From NCBI GenBank assembly GCA_040226215.1, contig JAVKFF010000231.1, positions 1-64,000 on the forward strand: a DNA stretch of 64,000 nt. The letters run 5' to 3'. The notes beneath the pieces are model-generated. The model was not told the origin of the DNA. It did no database searches and was given only the letters and a program-made list of their open reading frames with translations. A program made the position numbers and the translations under genes. Positions within the stretch are counted from its first letter, which is position 1, and each line of letters opens with the position of its first letter. Positions 8,599-17,674 of the stretch are shown piece after piece. The stretch comes from JAVKFF01 sp040226215 (GTDB lineage: Bacteria > Pseudomonadota > Alphaproteobacteria > DSM-16000 > Inquilinaceae).

Positions 8599-10086
8599 AT
8601 GGAGCAGAATGCCGTGCCGCAAACCACACTCATCCGGAACGCCGACTGGATCGTCGCCTGGAACCAGCAGACCGGCCGGCATGAATACAGCCAAGGTGCG
8701 GATGTCGCGTTCTCCGACGGCCGGATCGACTTCGTCGGCAAGGATTGGCGCGGCGAGGCGGAACGGGTGATCGAGGGCAAGGGCCTGGCGGTGCTGCCGG
8801 GACTGGTGAACCTGCACTGCCATCCCGCCCTGGAGCCATTCTTCCGTGGCATCCGCGAGGATCACGGGGTGCCGGAGATGCACATGACCGGGCTCTACGA
8901 GCGCGGCCAGGCCTTCCGGCCCGACGTCGAGGACATGGCGGCGGCGGCCGAGGTCGCCTATTGCGAGCTGCTGTTGAGTGGCACCACCTCGGTCTGCGAC
9001 CAGATGTGGCCCTGGCCGGGCTGGTTCGACCTGATCGCCAGGAGCGGCCTGCGTGGCTTCGTGGCGCCCGGCTTCGCCTCGGCCCGCTGGAAGATGACCG
9101 CACGCCATCGCCTGGAATATTCCTGGGACGAGTCTAAGGGCCGGCGGGACTTCGCTGCGGCGCTCGACCTTCTCGACGAGGCAGGACGGCACCCATCCGG
9201 CCGCCTCTCCGGCGTTGTCTTCCCGCTGCAGATCGACACCTGCACCGAGGAGCTTCTCCGCGATGTGGTGGCCGTTGCCGAGGAACGGGACCTTCCGGTC
9301 ACGACCCACGCCTCGCAGAGCGTGATCGAGTTCCAGGAGATGGTGCGTCGCCATGGCCTCTCGCCGGTCCAATGGGCGCACCGCATCGGCATTCTCGGCC
9401 GTCGCATGACGCTGGGCCATGCGATCTTCCTGGACAGCCACTCCTGGTTGCACCATTGGACGCGCGACGACATAGGCATCATGGCGGAGACCGGCACCTC
9501 GGTGGCGCACTGCCCCAGCCCCTTCGCGCGCTACGGCCATGCGCTCGAGGATTTCGGGCGCTATGTCGAGGCGGGAATTAACATGGGTGTGGGCACCGAC
9601 GTCGCGCCCCACAACCTGATCGAGGAGATGCGCCTGGCCATCGTCCTGGCGCGGGTGGCGGGCGGCGACATCCGCGCCGCCGGCCCGGCAACGTTGTTGC
9701 ACGCGGCCACGGTGGGCGGGGCCGACGCACTGTTGCGGCCGGATCTCGGGCGGCTGGCGGCCGGCGCCTGCGCCGATCTCGTACTGGTCGATCTTAACCA
9801 CCCGCTGATGCGCCCGGCCCGCGACCCGGTGCGCACGCTGATCTGGAGCGGCGCCGACCGGGCGGTCAGGGACGTCTTCATCGACGGCGAGCAGGTGGTG
9901 GCGGACCGCACGGTCGTGCATCTCGACCACGGGGCGGCGCTCGACCGTCTCACCGAGGCGCAGGCGCGCATGGTACGAGACGTCCCGGCGCGCGACTATC
10001 TCGGCCGGCAGGCGGAGGAGGTGGTGCCGCTTAGTCTTCCGCGGGCAGGAAGCAATACTGGGGGAGGGCGCGATGAGCGGATTTGA
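8599..10086 (+). CDS. Metal-dependent amidohydrolase (paralogue 2)
   Basis: Second amidohydrolase of the operon, 495 aa. The HxH pair is in LVNLHCHP; further ligands lie in THASQSVIEFQE, LGHAIFLDSH and GTDVAPHN. It shares long stretches with the gene at 3279, for example SPVQW, GHAIFLD, the FGxYVEAGxN region and the ADRAVRDVF segment, so the two arose by duplication. The metal-site motif and the lid region (MWPWPGWFDL versus SAGVQDEATG) differ, so the paralogues probably act on different intermediates. It starts 4 bp after the ATPase stop and overlaps the amidase by 14 bp. Confidence 0.88.
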   Translation: MEQNAVPQTTLIRNADWIVAWNQQTGRHEYSQGADVAFSDGRIDFVGKDWRGEAERVIEGKGLAVLPGLVNLHCHPALEPFFRGIREDHGVPEMHMTGLYERGQAFRPDVEDMAAAAEVAYCELLLSGTTSVCDQMWPWPGWFDLIARSGLRGFVAPGFASARWKMTARHRLEYSWDESKGRRDFAAALDLLDEAGRHPSGRLSGVVFPLQIDTCTEELLRDVVAVAEERDLPVTTHASQSVIEFQEMVRRHGLSPVQWAHRIGILGRRMTLGHAIFLDSHSWLHHWTRDDIGIMAETGTSVAHCPSPFARYGHALEDFGRYVEAGINMGVGTDVAPHNLIEEMRLAIVLARVAGGDIRAAGPATLLHAATVGGADALLRPDLGRLAAGACADLVLVDLNHPLMRPARDPVRTLIWSGADRAVRDVFIDGEQVVADRTVVHLDHGAALDRLTEAQARMVRDVPARDYLGRQAEEVVPLSLPRAGSNTGGGRDERI

Positions 10087-11518
10087 CCGGTACGAGGAGT
10101 TCGACGCGCTGGGCCTCGCCGATCTCGTGCGGCGCCGGGAGGTGACGGCGGAGGAGTTGCTGGACGCCGCCGTCGAGCGCTTCGAGGAACGCAACCCCAG
10201 CATCAATGCGGTCAACGCGACCTGGGTCGACCGGGCGCGCGAGGCCATCCGGAAGGGCCTGTCGGACGGGCCGTTCACGGGAGTGCCGTTCCTGATCAAG
10301 GATCTCGGCACACCGGTCGAGGACACGCCGCTGACCAACGGCTCGAAGTTCTTCGAGGGCTTTCGGACACCCGCCGACAGCGAGCTGATCGCGCGCTATC
10401 GCAGGGCCGGGCTCAACCTGTTCGGGCGTACCGCGGTGCCGGAGCTCGGCTTTGGCATGGGGAGTTGGCAGCGTTTCGGGGGCATCACCCGCAATCCCTG
10501 GAACCTCGACCATTTCCCAGACGGCTCAAGCGGCGGGGCGGCGGCGGCGGTGGCCTCGGGCATTCTACCAATGGCGCACGGCTCGGACGGAGGCGGTTCC
10601 CTGCGCATGCCTGGCAGCTGCAACGGGCTGGTCGCCCTGAAACCGACGCGTGGACGAAATCCGGTCGGTCCCAAGGGGCTGGAGAGCATGGGCGGCATGG
10701 GCGTGGAGCACGTGTTGTCCCGCAGCGTGCGTGACAGTGCTGCTGCGCTCGACGCGACATCGGGTCCGGATGTCGGCGCGCCATACTATGCACCGCCGCC
10801 GGACGAGCCCTTTCTCTCCGAGGTCGGGGTTGATCCGGGGCGCCTGCGCATCGCCCTGTCGGTGAAGGCACCAGGAGGCCGGCCCGTCGACCCGGAGTGC
10901 ATCGCCGCGGCGCGAAACGCTGCCACCTTGTGCGCCGAGCTCGGCCATAACGTGGTCGAGGCCGATCCGGACATCCGGGCCGACCTTCTGGCGCCGGCGG
11001 TCGTCGACGTCATGACCACCGGAATGGCGGGGCTCGTCGCGGCGCATGCGGCAGCCCGCGGACGTCCGGCCGAGCCGGACGAGTTCGAACCCACCCAGTG
11101 GGCGTTGATCGAGGAAGGGCGCCGCATCCGGGCCACGGATTTCGCCGCGAGCCTCGCCACCATGCAGCTGGAAGGCCGGCGCATCGCCGGATTCTTCGAG
11201 GATGTCGACATCCTGATCACGCCGACCTGTCCGACGCCGCCACCCGCCTTCGCGGCTCTCGGCGACAAGCTGCTGTCGGCGCGCGATCTGAGGGAGAAGT
11301 TCTTCGACTTCGTCCCATTCACCATGGGCTTCAACGTCTCAGGCCAGCCTGCGGTGTCGCTGCCCCTGCACTGGACACCCGACAACCTGCCAGTCGGCGT
11401 TCAATTCGTCGGCCGATATGCGGCGGAGGACATGTTGTTTCGCCTCTCAGCCCAGATCGAGGCCGCCAAGCCTTGGTTCCATCGGCGGCCTTCGACATTC
11501 ACCGCAGAAAAAAATTAA
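10073..11518 (+). CDS. Amidase-signature family hydrolase (NylA/GatA type)
   Basis: Ser-cisSer-Lys amidase of 481 aa. Lys76 in FLIKDLG, cis-Ser152 in GSSGG and the nucleophile Ser176 in SDGGGSLRMPGSCNG are all present, with spacing close to 6-aminohexanoate cyclic-dimer hydrolase NylA (Lys72, Ser150, Ser174, from memory). It hydrolyses an amide bond in the cytoplasm; linear, cyclic or aryl amides are all possible. A strong GGGGGAGGG ribosome site precedes the ATG, inside the previous gene. It is the last gene of the operon and likely releases an acid and ammonia or an amine for central metabolism. Confidence 0.9.
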   Translation: MSGFDRYEEFDALGLADLVRRREVTAEELLDAAVERFEERNPSINAVNATWVDRAREAIRKGLSDGPFTGVPFLIKDLGTPVEDTPLTNGSKFFEGFRTPADSELIARYRRAGLNLFGRTAVPELGFGMGSWQRFGGITRNPWNLDHFPDGSSGGAAAAVASGILPMAHGSDGGGSLRMPGSCNGLVALKPTRGRNPVGPKGLESMGGMGVEHVLSRSVRDSAAALDATSGPDVGAPYYAPPPDEPFLSEVGVDPGRLRIALSVKAPGGRPVDPECIAAARNAATLCAELGHNVVEADPDIRADLLAPAVVDVMTTGMAGLVAAHAAARGRPAEPDEFEPTQWALIEEGRRIRATDFAASLATMQLEGRRIAGFFEDVDILITPTCPTPPPAFAALGDKLLSARDLREKFFDFVPFTMGFNVSGQPAVSLPLHWTPDNLPVGVQFVGRYAAEDMLFRLSAQIEAAKPWFHRRPSTFTAEKN

Positions 11519-11669
11519 GGGGTAACTTAAGCAGAAGGTCAGTTATCCGCACTGGCTTTGAGCAGATTCACGATCCCTGAATCCTTGAATGAGTTCACTG
11601 ATCCAGAACGTCTTGTGCTCTGTTGCGAAAGCTCAGGGAGTACCTCTGAAACGCTGAAGCGTCGAAATC
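11519..11669. other. Gene-free start of a 1-kb scar between blocks A and B
   Basis: No supportable coding region. The stretch begins with an A-run and ttaaggggtaacttaa just after the amidase stop. It leads into a recognisable transposase remnant. Codon composition drops from the strong GC3 bias of the flanking operons, as expected for decayed insertion DNA. Confidence 0.5.
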
Positions 11670-11780
11670 ATGAAGCGGCGAGGAATACTACGCGCCCGGG
11701 TTGCCACTGCCCGGCACTTGGCGGTGATCATGCACCGGATGTGGATGGACATGACGGAGTTCTACGAGAGCCGTAACGAC
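11670..11780 (+). pseudogene. IS110-family transposase remnant (C-terminal fragment)
   Basis: From 11670 the + strand encodes KRRGIL, then RARVATARHLAVIMHRMW, then MDMTEFYES. This closely follows the conserved C-terminal helix of IS110-family transposases (pattern ARVAxARKLAVxxHRMWxDGTxF). No upstream DEDD catalytic half is present and the frame is broken immediately before the match, so only the tail survives. It marks a past insertion at the boundary between the amide operon and the acyl-CoA regulon. Confidence 0.7.
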
Positions 11781-12172
11781 GGCGCGCTCGCGATCTGCGA
11801 AAGGAAGGAACACTACGAGATCCGCTGCAGCGGATGCGTGCGAAGGCAGGTAGCCCCACGACATCGACCAATGTTCTGTCGCCTGTGCCGAAAACAACCC
11901 AGAGCAGCAATCTTCATAGATTGCTGAGTCAGCCCGATCCGGCCTTAGCTTGTGGCAGTCATAGCGCCGACGGCTGAGCGAAGAATGAAGCCTGCCAGCG
12001 CACGAAAATGCCAATGCGGAAACTTCCTGAGAGGATTTGCGCCAACCAACCCGATTAGCAGAAAAAGTTAGGATCCCAGCTCCTCACCCTCGAGCCTGCG
12101 GACTCCTCTTGGCGGCGTTTGATTCAAGCTCCTTTGATGGAGGCCTGCGAACTGGCTGTTGGGTCGTAAAAC

Positions 12173-12310
12173 TTCCCTGTTTTGACTTGGTGAATTCCCT
12201 GTTCGCCATCATAGGGAACTTTCGGTTAAACTACTGATAAATAGATATTATTCTTTCTCGTGGGCTCTTCCTACTGGCTCAAAATGCAGGATTTCCCTGT
12301 ATATTCCCTG
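12173..12310. repeat. Cluster of TTCCCTG words in AT-rich, gene-free DNA
   Basis: The word TTCCCTG occurs at 12173, 12195, 12293 and 12304 on the + strand, and the inverted AGGGAA lies at 12213. The segment 12160-12310 is strikingly AT-rich compared with its flanks (for example gataaatagatattattctt at 12235-12254). No convincing gene lies between 11781 and 12547; short open frames there lack coding character. It may be the end of a decayed mobile element or a dispersed intergenic repeat. Confidence 0.5.
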
Positions 12311-12547
12311 ATTATCAGGCAGCTCGTCCAGAGAGACGGGTTCGCTCCAGCCTTCCTGTACAGCCAGCGAGTCCACCGACATACCCGAAACCGCGGTTGC
12401 TCTCCAGGCGCCGACCAGGAATGGCGGCGTGCCGCGCGGCACAGCCGGTGACGGATCACCTTGAGGAAGTGGAGACGCGCTGAAGTCGGCCACGATGGGC
12501 GCGATTCGGACCATTGGTCTCATGCTCTGCCAAGGACGTGCAGCTGA

Positions 12548-14707
12548 TCAGTCGGGCAGGAACCTGCCGTTCTCATCCGCCATGCGTTCCAGCAGAGGCG
12601 ACAGCCGCCAGCGCTCGCCATCGGTTTCTGAGAACCGCCGGCATGCGTCGCCGATGGCCGAGGCACCAAGCCTGTCCGCATGATGGAGCAGTCCGCCCTT
12701 CTCGCGCGGAAAGCCAAACCCCAGCAACCACATGACGTCGATGTCGGATGGTCTGAGCACGATGCCTTCTTCGAGCACGCGTGCCGCTTCGTTGATGCAA
12801 CCGAAGAGACAGCGTTGCTCGATCTCTTCATCGGAGATGGGGCGGCGGGTTATCCCTGCCTGCCGGGCATAGTCATCGATAACGCGCTGCATCTCCGGAT
12901 CCGCCTCGGGAGCGCCGGCCGCGGTATAGCGATACCATCCGAGGCCGTTCTTGCGTCCGAGCCGGCCGATCTCGACCAGACGGTCTGCCAAGTGTGGATA
13001 GCGTTGCGTCCCTGTTCCGGAGCGGCGGTTTTCCCTTCTGATGCGCGCGCCGACGTCGAGCCCTGAGAGGTCGGCCACCTCGAAAACGCCCATTGGCATG
13101 CCGAAGGACCTGAGAACACGATCGACATCCTGCGGCCAGGCGCCGTCCTCTACCAGAAAGTGCGCCTCGCGGATCATCGGCCGCCGGGTTCGATTGGCGG
13201 CGAATTCGTGGCAGTCGCCGACGAGCACGCCAACCTTGCCGATCCGTTCGGCCAGGGCAATGCCGCGGGCTATCGCCCCCGGCGCGCTCTCCTTCGTCCG
13301 GACAATTTCAACGAGCCGCATGACATGCGCCGGGCTGAAGAAATGCAGGCCGATGACCATTTCCGGGCGGCCGCTGACCGTGGCCAGCTCCGCGACGCTG
13401 AGCGAGGAGGTGTTGGTCGCCAGCACGGTGCCGGGAGGCAGCACCCGGCCCAGTCGGCAAAACAGATCCAGCTTGGCGGCGCGGTCCTCGAACACCGCCT
13501 CGATCACCAGATCGACCTCACCGATCCCGCTGAGGTCCGGCACCGGATCGATCCGTTGCTCCGCCCGGTCCCGTTCGTCAGTGGACAGCTTTCCGCGCGT
13601 TGCCGCGCTGTCAAGAATGTCCCGGACCCGGCCAAGTCCTGCTTCGAGGTCGGCCGGGCTCGCATCCGCGACCGTCACCGAAAGCCCGGACATGGCGCAT
13701 CGGGCGGCGATGCCGCTGCCCATCGTTCCCAGGCCGACAATCGCCACGCTGCAGAGTTCGCCCGGTGCATGTCTGGGAATATCGGGGACCTTTCGCGCCC
13801 GACGTTCGGCGAAGAAGGCGTAGCGGAGCGCACGGCTCTCGTCGCTGCTTTCCATCTGGCGAAAGATTGCGCTGTCGCGTTGCACCGCCTCATCGAACGG
13901 GGTGGTTAATCCCGCGGCCACGCTGTCGATTGCGGCTGCTGGCGCAAGCCGCCGTGGCCAGCGCCTGGCGGCGGTCGCCCTGGCTGCCGCGATCGCCGCT
14001 TCCGCCGCGTCCGACTGGCCTATCCCATCCCAGGGCAGGCAGCTGCGGGGAAGGGGCTGCCCAGATCGAGCCCAGGTGCGCGCAAGCTCGAGCGCCCGTT
14101 CCAGAGGGGGTGAGCCCACCTCGTCGACGAGTCCGATCCTCAACGCCTCCCTTCCCGAGACAGGGGCGCCGGAAATGATCAGGTCGAGCGCCGGCCCGAC
14201 GCCGATCACCCGGGGCAGCCGCTGGTTGCCGCCAGCGGCCGCCATGAGACCCAGCGTGACCTCTGGCAGCCCCAGCCGCGCATCGGGGGCGGCAACGCGG
14301 CCGTGGCAGGCCAGCGCGAGTTCCAGTCCGCCACCCAGCACCGCGCCTTCCATCGAGGCGACGACGGGCTTGGCGCTGCCGTCCAGGCATGCGCAGATCC
14401 TTCCGATCGAAGGTCCGGCGCGCGCCTGGCCGAACTCTCGCATGTCCGCGCCCGCGATGAAGCGGCGATGGGCGCCCTCGATGACAACACCCAGGGCCTG
14501 ATCGTCGAGAAGTGCCGTTTCAAGGGCATTCAGCAGCTGCAGCCGGACGCGGGCGCCGAGCGCGTTGACCGGTGGTGAATCCACCGTGATGATGGCGACC
14601 TCATGTGCGAGGCGTACGTGGACAGCGTTTCCAGCCCCGGCGTCCCGCAATTGTTCGGCAGTCTTCGAGCCTGCGCTGCTCGATGTGTCTGTCCGACGCT
14701 CAGTCAC
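12548..14707 (-). CDS. Fused enoyl-CoA hydratase / 3-hydroxyacyl-CoA dehydrogenase (FadB/FadJ-like)
   Basis: Bifunctional beta-oxidation enzyme, 719 aa from a GTG start. The N-terminal crotonase domain (about 25-210) has oxyanion and catalytic features FIAGADM, GGGLELALACHGR and GLPEVTLGLMAAAGG, with both catalytic Glu positions kept. The dehydrogenase half begins with the NAD fold VAIVGLGTMGSGIA near residue 320 and has NTSSLSV and GLHFFSPAHVMRLVEIV (catalytic His and Glu). A C-terminal second dehydrogenase domain follows. It converts enoyl-CoA to 3-ketoacyl-CoA. Its start overlaps the stop of the upstream flavoprotein gene by 8 bp, so they form one operon. Last gene of its transcript. Confidence 0.92.
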   Translation of the reverse strand: MTERRTDTSSSAGSKTAEQLRDAGAGNAVHVRLAHEVAIITVDSPPVNALGARVRLQLLNALETALLDDQALGVVIEGAHRRFIAGADMREFGQARAGPSIGRICACLDGSAKPVVASMEGAVLGGGLELALACHGRVAAPDARLGLPEVTLGLMAAAGGNQRLPRVIGVGPALDLIISGAPVSGREALRIGLVDEVGSPPLERALELARTWARSGQPLPRSCLPWDGIGQSDAAEAAIAAARATAARRWPRRLAPAAAIDSVAAGLTTPFDEAVQRDSAIFRQMESSDESRALRYAFFAERRARKVPDIPRHAPGELCSVAIVGLGTMGSGIAARCAMSGLSVTVADASPADLEAGLGRVRDILDSAATRGKLSTDERDRAEQRIDPVPDLSGIGEVDLVIEAVFEDRAAKLDLFCRLGRVLPPGTVLATNTSSLSVAELATVSGRPEMVIGLHFFSPAHVMRLVEIVRTKESAPGAIARGIALAERIGKVGVLVGDCHEFAANRTRRPMIREAHFLVEDGAWPQDVDRVLRSFGMPMGVFEVADLSGLDVGARIRRENRRSGTGTQRYPHLADRLVEIGRLGRKNGLGWYRYTAAGAPEADPEMQRVIDDYARQAGITRRPISDEEIEQRCLFGCINEAARVLEEGIVLRPSDIDVMWLLGFGFPREKGGLLHHADRLGASAIGDACRRFSETDGERWRLSPLLERMADENGRFLPD

Positions 14708-16406
14708 CGGCCGTGTTCTCGCTGATCTGGCGCGCCGCGATGTACCCGAAGGTCATGGCCGGGCCAAGCGTGATGCCTCCGCCCGGATAGCTTCCGCCCA
14801 TGACACTGCTGGCGTCATTGCCGACAGCGCAGAGTCCAGGGATGACCTCTCCCTGCTCATCGAGTACGCGGGTTCTGGCATCCGTCTCGATTCCCGCGAA
14901 GGTGCCGATGTCGCCGGGCTTGATCCTGACGGCGTAGAACGGTGGCTTGCTGAGTGGCGCCAGGCATGGATTGGGCTGGTGGTCGGGATCGCCCTGGAAC
15001 CGGTTGTAGGTGCTCGAACCCTTCCGGAATTCGGGATCCTCACCTCGTGCGGCCGCTCTGTTGAAGCGTTCCACCTGATCTGTCAGCGCATCGGCGTCGA
15101 TGCCCACCACGCGCGCGAGGTCGGCCAGTGTCGAGCCGCGCTTCAGATAGCCTGACCGCAGATACGCGCCGAGGGGAACGGGGAACGGTTTCACGATCCC
15201 GAGGCCATACCGCCGCAACGCCCTGTGATCGGCGATGAAGAATGCATCGGTGACGCCGCGGCTGGTCACGGCGGCAAGATAGCCCTGGATGAAGTCGTGA
15301 TATGACGCGCTCTCGTTGGTGAAACGCCGCCCATCCGACATGACGGCGATGATCCCCGGCTTGCCCCGGTCGATGAAGTGCGGGTAGAGGCCGATACTGC
15401 CATCCCGTCTGTGCACCTCGGATACCGGCGTCCATGCCGCCGGATTGCTGAGGCTCGATCTCCACGCCGCGCCGACCGCGCGTGCCATGGCGAGACCGTC
15501 GCCGCAGTTCTCCAGGGGGGCAAGCGAGTGATGAGATATTCCCTGCCCGACATGGGGGTAGAGCTGGTGCCGCAGCTTCTCGTCGTGGGGAAACCCCCCG
15601 CTGGCCAGTATGACCGCCCGGCTGGCCCGAACCTCAATGGCCACGCCTTCGCGCTCGGCTTCCACCCCGGTGACCCGCCCGGCCCGGCTGAGCAGGGCAC
15701 GCGCGGTGGTGCCGGTCATGATGCGGACGCCGAGATCGAGCGCGGATCTGAGCAGGCGGGCGGCGAGCGCGTTACCGTTCAGAAGTCGCATGCTTCGCCG
15801 GTGAAGCGCGAGATCGCGGGCATGGCGCACCATCCGTCCGGCGACGAACGCGGCGGATCGTGCCGATCTGGAGGCATTGGTGAAGTGCCGGACATCGCTG
15901 CCCGACCCAAGAGTGAGGCCGAGGAATGTGAGTTCACGCAGTGGCGGCCGGAGCATCGCCAGGTTATTGCCGAGCAGGCGTCCATCGAAGGGACGGGCCA
16001 GAATGGAGCGCCCGCCACTCACCGCGCCGGGGAGATCGGGGTGATAGTCGGCGAAGTGTGGCGATGGATCGAACTTCACCACCGTCTTCGCCTCGAAGAA
16101 ACGGATCATTTCCGGTCCTGCGGCCAGGAAGGCGTCCACGCGCTCCCCATCGAAATGGTTGCCGGCCTCTGTCTGGATATATGTCCGGGCGGCATCGACA
16201 CTGTCCCGGGCGCCGGCAGCCTCCGATACCGGATTGCAGGGTATCCACAGAAATCCACCGGAAAGCGCCGTCGTGCCGCCGATCAAGGCCGATTTCTCCA
16301 TGAGCACGACATCGAGGCCGGCATGCCGCGCGGTGACGGCCGCCGACATGCCGGCGGCACCCGAGCCGATGACGAGCACATCGCAGGTTGCGGATTGTGT
16401 ATTCAT
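14700..16406 (-). CDS. FAD-dependent oxidoreductase, 3-ketosteroid-dehydrogenase-like (KstD family)
   Basis: Flavoprotein of 568 aa from the ATG at 16406, which has GGAG just upstream; a longer frame to 16469 would run through the promoter/operator. The dinucleotide fold is CDVLVIGSGAAGMSAAVTA, followed by LMEKSALIGGTTALSGGFLW, a motif of the KstD / fumarate-reductase flavoprotein group. The C-terminal FAD-binding part has GLCAVGNDASSVMGGSYPG. Probably introduces a double bond next to a ketone or acyl group in a cyclic substrate. The steroid assignment is by family resemblance only. First gene of an operon with the FadB-type fusion, under operator site 1. Confidence 0.82.
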   Translation of the reverse strand: MNTQSATCDVLVIGSGAAGMSAAVTARHAGLDVVLMEKSALIGGTTALSGGFLWIPCNPVSEAAGARDSVDAARTYIQTEAGNHFDGERVDAFLAAGPEMIRFFEAKTVVKFDPSPHFADYHPDLPGAVSGGRSILARPFDGRLLGNNLAMLRPPLRELTFLGLTLGSGSDVRHFTNASRSARSAAFVAGRMVRHARDLALHRRSMRLLNGNALAARLLRSALDLGVRIMTGTTARALLSRAGRVTGVEAEREGVAIEVRASRAVILASGGFPHDEKLRHQLYPHVGQGISHHSLAPLENCGDGLAMARAVGAAWRSSLSNPAAWTPVSEVHRRDGSIGLYPHFIDRGKPGIIAVMSDGRRFTNESASYHDFIQGYLAAVTSRGVTDAFFIADHRALRRYGLGIVKPFPVPLGAYLRSGYLKRGSTLADLARVVGIDADALTDQVERFNRAAARGEDPEFRKGSSTYNRFQGDPDHQPNPCLAPLSKPPFYAVRIKPGDIGTFAGIETDARTRVLDEQGEVIPGLCAVGNDASSVMGGSYPGGGITLGPAMTFGYIAARQISENTAGD

Positions 16407-16464
16407 GACTCCGTAGATCGACGCGGCGAACAGGGAGGTTGAGCGTAGCGCTTCCTCTTTAAAA

Positions 16465-16485
16465 AACAAACAACCGTTTTATAGT
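16465..16485. promoter_or_regulatory. Operator site 1 (block B regulon), divergent promoter region
   Basis: AACAAACAACCGTTTTATA fits the consensus AACNAACRACCGTTNNTTT found six times in block B. It sits between the divergent KstD-like and acyl-CoA dehydrogenase genes. A TATAGT -10-like hexamer (16480-16485) overlaps its right edge. Presumed binding site for the TetR regulator encoded at 30587. Confidence 0.65.
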
Positions 16486-16514
16486 GGGGTAATCGATGGG
16501 GCGGGAGCAGTCGG

Positions 16515-17669
16515 ATGCCAATGGACGTGGAGACATTCGAGCAGTTGCGAACACTGGTTCGCCGCTTTGTTCGCGAGCGGCTGGTCCCGCGTGAAGCCGA
16601 GGTCGCGCTCTCGGATCATATGCCTCCGGCGATCCTCGAGGAGATGCGTGAAATCGGATTGTTCGGGCTCTCGATCCCGCAAAGCTACGGCGGTCTCGGT
16701 CTGTCACTCGAGGAGGAGGTTCGCCTGACACTCGAGCTCGGTTGGACCTCGCCAGCCTTTCGATCGACGTTTGGCACCAATGTCGGGATCGGATCGCAGG
16801 CGATCATCGTGGATGGGACGCCGGAGCAGAAGGCGCGCTATCTGCCAGTGCTGGCCTCCGGCCGCGTGATCGGCGCATTCGCTCTGACAGAGCCTGACGC
16901 TGGAAGTGATATTGGCAGCCTCCGCACGCGTGCCACGCGGGACGGCGACGACTACGTCATCAATGGGCGCAAGCGTTTCATTACCAACGCACCAAGCGCA
17001 GGGTTGTTTACGGTCTTCGCGCGGACCGATCCGTCGAGCAGCGGAGCCAAAGGTGTTTCCGCCTTTCTGGTCGACGCTGACACTCCGGGCCTGCTCGTCG
17101 CCAAGCCGGATCGAAAAATGGGTCAGCAGGGCGTACACACTGCAGACGTCGTGTTCGAGGATTGCCGTGTTCCATCATCGGCGGTGATCGGTGGAATCGA
17201 GGGGGTTGGATTCAGGACGGCCATGAAGGTGCTGGATCGCGGCCGCATCACGCTCGCGGCCGGTGCGTGCGGTCTCGCGGAAAGGCTGATCCATGAAGCG
17301 ATCGGTTATGCGACCGAGCGCAGACAGTTCGGGCGCCCGATCGCGGAATTCCAGCTTGTCCAGGCCATGCTCGCGGATTCGCGGGCGGAGGCATATGCCG
17401 CGACGACAATGGTCCTCGATGCCGCTTCCCTGAAAGACAGCGGCGCCGACACGACGATGGCGGCGGCCTGCTGCAAGTACTTCGCGACCGAGATGGTCGG
17501 GCGGGTCGCCGACCGGGCGGTCCAGATATTCGGCGGCGCTGGCTATGTCAGTGACAGTCCGGTCGAGCGCTTCTACCGCGATGTGCGTCTCCTGCGCATC
17601 TACGAGGGCACCTCGCAAATTCAGCAGCTCGTGATCGCGCGAGAGATGCTGAAAAAAGCAGGTCCGTGA
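16515..17669 (+). CDS. Acyl-CoA dehydrogenase 1
   Basis: FAD enzyme of 384 aa that forms the alpha-beta double bond of an acyl-CoA and passes electrons to ETF. The three-part ACAD fold is visible: N-terminal helices, the beta domain with FALTEPDAGSDIGSLRT, and the C-terminal helical domain with RKQFG-like ERRQFGRPIAEFQ. The catalytic base is Glu364 in YEGTSQIQQ. It resembles the dehydrogenase at 19684 more than that at 22476 (shared KRFITNAP/KRFTTNAP and KMGQ-G-HTADV segments). It is preceded by operator site 1 and followed by site 2, so it may be transcribed alone. Confidence 0.93.
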   Translation: MPMDVETFEQLRTLVRRFVRERLVPREAEVALSDHMPPAILEEMREIGLFGLSIPQSYGGLGLSLEEEVRLTLELGWTSPAFRSTFGTNVGIGSQAIIVDGTPEQKARYLPVLASGRVIGAFALTEPDAGSDIGSLRTRATRDGDDYVINGRKRFITNAPSAGLFTVFARTDPSSSGAKGVSAFLVDADTPGLLVAKPDRKMGQQGVHTADVVFEDCRVPSSAVIGGIEGVGFRTAMKVLDRGRITLAAGACGLAERLIHEAIGYATERRQFGRPIAEFQLVQAMLADSRAEAYAATTMVLDAASLKDSGADTTMAAACCKYFATEMVGRVADRAVQIFGGAGYVSDSPVERFYRDVRLLRIYEGTSQIQQLVIAREMLKKAGP

Positions 17670-17674
17670 GCCAG

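Noticed and set aside
8266..10338. Long open frame on the minus strand (about 690 codons) opposite the second amidohydrolase
   Set aside because: Arg/His/Gly-rich translation without any family motif; it mirrors the codon bias of the real gene on the + strand, as is usual in GC-rich DNA.
12173..12310. TTCCCTG cluster as a CRISPR array
   Set aside because: Repeat units are only 7 bases, spacing is irregular (22, 98, 11) and no cas gene is present.
12037..12523. Short open frames in the scar between blocks A and B
   Set aside because: No coding bias or recognisable motif; they run through the TTCCCTG repeats and AT-rich DNA.
13041..13909. Plus-strand frames of about 250 codons opposite the FadB-type gene
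   Set aside because: Ser/Pro/Arg-rich shadow of the conserved dehydrogenase domain.
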